Shown here: piece after piece, positions 16,667 to 19,212 of the stretch
Numbering within the stretch: position 1 is the stretch's first letter
How the letters are laid out: each line of letters opens with the position of its first letter
NCBI GenBank assembly: GCA_900542125.1
Contig: UQMO01000045.1
Coordinates: 1 to 19,212, forward strand
Direction of reading: 5' to 3'
Origin: an uncultured Collinsella sp.
GTDB lineage: Bacteria > Actinomycetota > Coriobacteriia > Coriobacteriales > Coriobacteriaceae
Length of the DNA: 19,212 bases
Translations under genes and position numbers: made by a program
The notes under the pieces: model-generated
The model's database searches: none
Seen by the model: only the letters and a program-made list of their open reading frames with translations
Told to the model about the DNA's origin: nothing

Positions 16667-17440
16667 CTAGCGCGCGAACTCCCGTAAGAGCGCGTCTTCC
16701 ACTTCCCGAAGCGAAAGGGCCCCACCTCCCTCGGCGGGACGGGCGACCACGATACAGCGCGCTCCCACGTCGCGCGCGGAGGCGATCTTCTCGGCCGTGC
16801 CGCCTACGGTTCCCGAGTCCTTGGTCACAAGCCACTGGGCGCCCACCTGCCGAAGCATCGCCTCGTTGAGCTCGCGGGTGAAGGGCCCCTGCATGCCGAT
16901 GACGTGCGACGGCGAAAACCCCGCGTCGATGCACTTCGTTATAGCACCGGGCAGCGGGAGCACACGCACGAAGAAGCGCTCCGCGAAATCGGCGACGCGC
17001 GTGTAGGGAGCAAGCTCCTTGCTCCCCGTCGTGAGAAGCGCGCGACCCGGGTTCTCGGAGAGAAAGCGCGCCGCGCAGGCGATCGACGCGACCGATACGA
17101 CGCCTTTGGGCAGCGCCTCGACCGGGCGCGCAAGGCGCAGACATCGTGCACCCACGGCGAGCGAAGCGGCCCGGATGTTGCCGCTTGCGAGCGTAGCGAA
17201 GGGGTGCGTGGCGTCGACGACGATGCGCGCGCCGAAAAGCTCGCACTCCATGTCGGCCTCGTCGAGCCTGCCCGCATGCACCTCGATGCCCGGAAGCTCG
17301 CCCAAAAGCTCGCCTCCGTACTCGGTTGCCGCGTAGGCACGGGCGGGGATGCCCGACCCGCTCGCCCATTCGCACAGAAGGCGGCCCTCGGTGGTGCCGG
17401 CGAAGATGCGCAGCGCCGGCGCGGATGCGGGCGCCGTCAC
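16667..17440 (-). CDS. cobK: Precorrin-6A reductase
   Basis: Reduces precorrin-6A (or cobalt-precorrin-6A) with NADPH in corrin-ring synthesis; named CobK in the aerobic and CbiJ in the anaerobic route. The 257-residue protein begins with the typical LRIFAGTTEGRLL nucleotide-binding start. It retains the VDATHPFA stretch, TTGSKEL and the C-terminal TKDSGTVGG motif. The start is GTG at 17440, whose GTGA overlaps the cbiC stop by 4 bases; a longer frame upstream reads only antiphase low-complexity Arg-rich sequence. It is the last gene of the cobalamin run. The route (cobalt early or late) cannot be judged from these genes alone. Confidence 0.93.
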   Translation of the reverse strand: MTAPASAPALRIFAGTTEGRLLCEWASGSGIPARAYAATEYGGELLGELPGIEVHAGRLDEADMECELFGARIVVDATHPFATLASGNIRAASLAVGARCLRLARPVEALPKGVVSVASIACAARFLSENPGRALLTTGSKELAPYTRVADFAERFFVRVLPLPGAITKCIDAGFSPSHVIGMQGPFTRELNEAMLRQVGAQWLVTKDSGTVGGTAEKIASARDVGARCIVVARPAEGGGALSLREVEDALLREFAR

Positions 17441-18078
17441 TTCGGGCCGCCTGGGCGCGTGATCTGGTAGAGCAGCGCGTTCATAATGGCGGCCGCCACG
17501 GTCGAACCGCCCTTGCGACCCCTCGCGACGATGGCCGGCACGCGTCGCGCGAGTAGCTCCTCTTTCGCCTCGACCACGTTCACAAACCCGACCGGCACCC
17601 CAACGACGAGCGCGGGCGCGATCTTCCCCGCGTCCATGAGCTCCGCGAGGCGCAGGAGTGCTGTGGGAGCGTTGCCGACGGCCACGATGAGCGGACCCTC
17701 GATGCCGCAAGCTTTGTCCATGCTCGCAACGGCGCGAGTCGTGCCCGCGGCGCGCGCAGCCGCGGCGACATCAGGGTCGGCCATGTAGCACACGGCCTTG
17801 CAGCCGAGCTTCGCGAGTGCGGGCTTGCTTATGCCTGCGAGCGCCATGTTCGTGTCGGTGAGCACCGTGGCCCCTGCGCGCAGTGCGTCGAGCGCACAGT
17901 GCGCGGCGTCATGGGTGAACACGAGGGAATCGGCGTACGAGAAGTCGGCAGTGGTGTGGATGACGCGCTTCACGACGGGCTCTTCGAGCGGCGGGAACGT
18001 GCGGCCGCCGAGCTCTTCGGTGATGATCTCGAAGCTGCGCCGCTCGATGTCGCCGGGCGCCATCACCTTAGAATCCAT
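17437..18078 (-). CDS. cbiC: Precorrin-8X methylmutase
   Basis: Moves the C-11 methyl group to C-12 to give hydrogenobyrinic acid or its cobalt form (CobH/CbiC). The 213-residue length fits the family. The catalytic-histidine motif RVIHTTADF places His41 where the family's essential histidine lies. The conserved DTNM, AVGNAPTAL and GVPVGFV stretches follow, with RGRKGGSTVAAAIMNALL near the end. The ATG immediately follows the cobO stop (TAG then ATG with no spacer), and an AAGGAGTGGAG sequence upstream serves as ribosome-binding site. Its stop overlaps the cobK GTG, so the genes are coupled. Confidence 0.95.
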   Translation of the reverse strand: MDSKVMAPGDIERRSFEIITEELGGRTFPPLEEPVVKRVIHTTADFSYADSLVFTHDAAHCALDALRAGATVLTDTNMALAGISKPALAKLGCKAVCYMADPDVAAAARAAGTTRAVASMDKACGIEGPLIVAVGNAPTALLRLAELMDAGKIAPALVVGVPVGFVNVVEAKEELLARRVPAIVARGRKGGSTVAAAIMNALLYQITRPGGPK

Positions 18079-18594
18079 CTAGTACTCCACTCCTTCCCTT
18101 GCACATATCCCCTGCTCGTAGGGGTGTTTCTCGCACCGCATCTCGGTTATGTAGTCGGCCTTCTCCACGATCTTGCGGGAAGGCGCGCGCCCGGTGAGCG
18201 CTACTTCGACGCCGCGCGCGGACAAATCGAGCGCGCGGTCCAAGAGCGCCTCGTCGACAAGCCCCTTCGAAAGCGCGTCGAGCGCCTCGTCGAGCACAAG
18301 CAGCCCCTCCTGCGCGTCCTCGAGCTCGGCGAGCGCGGAAGCGAGGTTCCCATCGTGCAGCTCGCACGTCGCGGCAAGTTCTTCCGACGTCATTGACCAG
18401 GTAAACTTGTCCGACACCTTCCCCGCGAACACGGGCACGCCGAAATGCTCGGCGAGCAGGCGCGCCTCCCCGCTTTCGCCGTCTTTCAGGAACTGCACGA
18501 CGACGACGCGGCGGCCTGCGGCGAGCATGCGAAGGGCGAGGCCCATCGCCGCCGTGGTCTTGCCTTTGCCGTCGCCATGATACACGTGGATCAT
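18079..18594 (-). CDS. cobO: Cob(I)alamin adenosyltransferase, CobO/BtuR type
   Basis: Adds the adenosyl group from ATP to the reduced corrinoid cobalt. The 171-residue protein starts MIHVYHGDGKGKTTAAMG, with the P-loop at about 6-13. It has VVVVQFLKDG, LLVLDEALDA (Walker B-like) and LTGRAP, all typical of the CobA/CobO/BtuR branch. The usual N-terminal extension of the E. coli enzyme is absent, giving a minimal form. The ATG at 18594 overlaps the cobQ stop as ATGA, with GAGGAGG four to five bases upstream. It sits between cobQ and cbiC, consistent with acting on cobyrinate-stage intermediates in the same pathway. Confidence 0.95.
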   Translation of the reverse strand: MIHVYHGDGKGKTTAAMGLALRMLAAGRRVVVVQFLKDGESGEARLLAEHFGVPVFAGKVSDKFTWSMTSEELAATCELHDGNLASALAELEDAQEGLLVLDEALDALSKGLVDEALLDRALDLSARGVEVALTGRAPSRKIVEKADYITEMRCEKHPYEQGICAREGVEY

Positions 18595-19168
18595 ACGCCC
18601 TCCTCGATAATGCGGTAGACATACTCCATGTCGAGCGCCCCGCGCACGACATCGGCCAGGCGGTCGAACTCGCGCGCACGGTGATCGGCCGCGGACGCCG
18701 CGCCCGCAGCACCCACGACGCTCTCGGGCAGGCCGCGCATGCGCGCGAGCGAGCGCGCGAGGGCGAGCGCCACCCCCGGTTCGTCGAACAGGCCGTGGAG
18801 ATAGGTTCCGAACACGTTTCCGCAGGCCGCGCCTTCTGGTTTGCCGCCAATCGTGCCCGCAGGGGCGCAGGAGACGGTCGTTTCGCCGTCGTGAATCTCG
18901 TACCCGCGCGCCGTCATGCCGTTCCACACCGAGAACGCGCCTTGGGCGCCCGTGATGCGCAGCTCCGACTGGGCGAGGCGCTTTTCCTCCTTGAACACCG
19001 TACTTGCAGGGATGAGCCCGAGCCCGCGCGCGGTGCCAGCGCCTTCCCTGCCGTGCGGGTCGGAAAGCTCGTCTCCCAAAAGCTGGTAGCCTCCGCATAT
19101 GCCGAGCACCGGCGTGCCCGCGCCCGAAAGCGCGCGTACACAGGCTCCGATGCCGCTAGCCGCAAGCC
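18591..19168 (-). CDS. cobQ: Cobyric acid synthase, C-terminal part (truncated by adapter)
   Basis: Glutamine-dependent amidase that amidates side chains b, d, e and g of the adenosyl corrinoid. Only the C-terminal class I glutamine-amidotransferase domain is present (about 192 codons of a protein usually near 490-510). The nucleophile motif GICGGYQLLG, the region FSVWNGMTARGYEIHDG, and the catalytic histidine in TYLHGLFD are intact. The frame stays open to 19168, reading LAASGIGACVRALSGAG just before the nucleophile elbow, where real sequence stops at a sequencing adapter. In that frame the adapter would give a stop, so the truncation is artificial and not biological. No start codon is available in the window. 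Confidence 0.92.
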
Positions 19169-19212
19169 CTGTCTCTTATACACATCTGACGCTGCCGACG
19201 AAGGCTTAGGTG
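19169..19212. other. Illumina Nextera adapter with i5 index (contaminant)
   Basis: Bases 19169-19187 are exactly CTGTCTCTTATACACATCT, the Nextera mosaic end. Bases 19188-19201 are GACGCTGCCGACGA, the read-side adapter tail. Bases 19202-19209 read AGGCTTAG, the reverse complement of the i5 index CTAAGCCT (Nextera index 508). Bases 19210-19212, GTG, match the first bases of the P5 arm. This is untrimmed library sequence and no part of the genome. Confidence 0.98.

Noticed and set aside
16646..16675. GC hairpin overlapping the cobK stop as a terminator
   Set aside because: GCGCGTAGGCGC pairs with its complement, but no T-run follows on the minus strand and the stem covers the stop codon; composition alone could produce it.
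17441..17710. Upstream extension of the cobK frame by 90 codons
   Set aside because: It overlaps cbiC in another frame, is Arg/Gly-rich and unlike CobK; the GTG with 4-base overlap explains the start.
18914..19183. An 89-codon minus-strand frame beginning MYKRQ
   Set aside because: Its start lies in the Nextera adapter and MYKRQ is its known translation; the rest is an out-of-frame shadow of cobQ.

Overview
The window looks like chromosomal DNA of a high-GC, Gram-positive gut actinobacterium of the class Coriobacteriia, most likely Collinsella or a close relative. I base this on the protein style, the envelope genes typical of a single-membrane cell, and the dense intergenic palindromes. The taxonomic call is an inference from memory, not a search. 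The last 44 bases (19169-19212) are not biological. They are an Illumina Nextera adapter read through into an i5 index, so the final gene is cut off there.

Left part, minus strand (264-7516): gltX (glutamyl-tRNA synthetase), then priA (replication restart helicase), def (peptide deformylase), fmt (Met-tRNA formyltransferase) and rsmB-like (rRNA cytosine-C5 methyltransferase). priA-def-fmt-rsmB is a classic bacterial housekeeping cluster joining replication restart, N-formylation and deformylation of proteins, and rRNA modification. PriA carries a sliding-clamp-binding-like pentapeptide at its extreme N-terminus. Middle part, plus strand (7794-12902): metK (SAM synthetase), a fused single-chain iron-sulfur L-serine dehydratase, and a membrane-anchored L,D-transpeptidase. 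Next, also on the plus strand (13035-16455), is a tightly overlapping three-gene MacAB/YknXYZ-type ABC transporter: adaptor, ATPase and permease.

Right part, minus strand (16667-19168): a translationally coupled cobalamin run of cobQ (truncated by the adapter), cobO, cbiC/cobH and cobK/cbiJ. Its base composition is visibly richer in GC and in CGCG strings than the left part. A decayed IS21-type transposase fragment lies at the boundary. The block may be horizontally acquired, or the contig may be a chimera.

The most interesting non-coding content is a set of intergenic palindromes. Family B has two copies, 2799-2935 and 9236-9356. Its 53-nt core is nearly invariant, and the only two differences form a compensatory base pair. 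Its outer arms differ in sequence but stay self-complementary, so it looks like a structured, probably undescribed, RNA or mobile hairpin. Family A (190-259 and 16468-16536) sits immediately 3' of the last gene of an operon in both cases. Element C (7597-7688) is a 33-bp near-perfect inverted repeat between the divergent gltX and metK. No tRNA, rRNA, CRISPR array or intact mobile element was seen.
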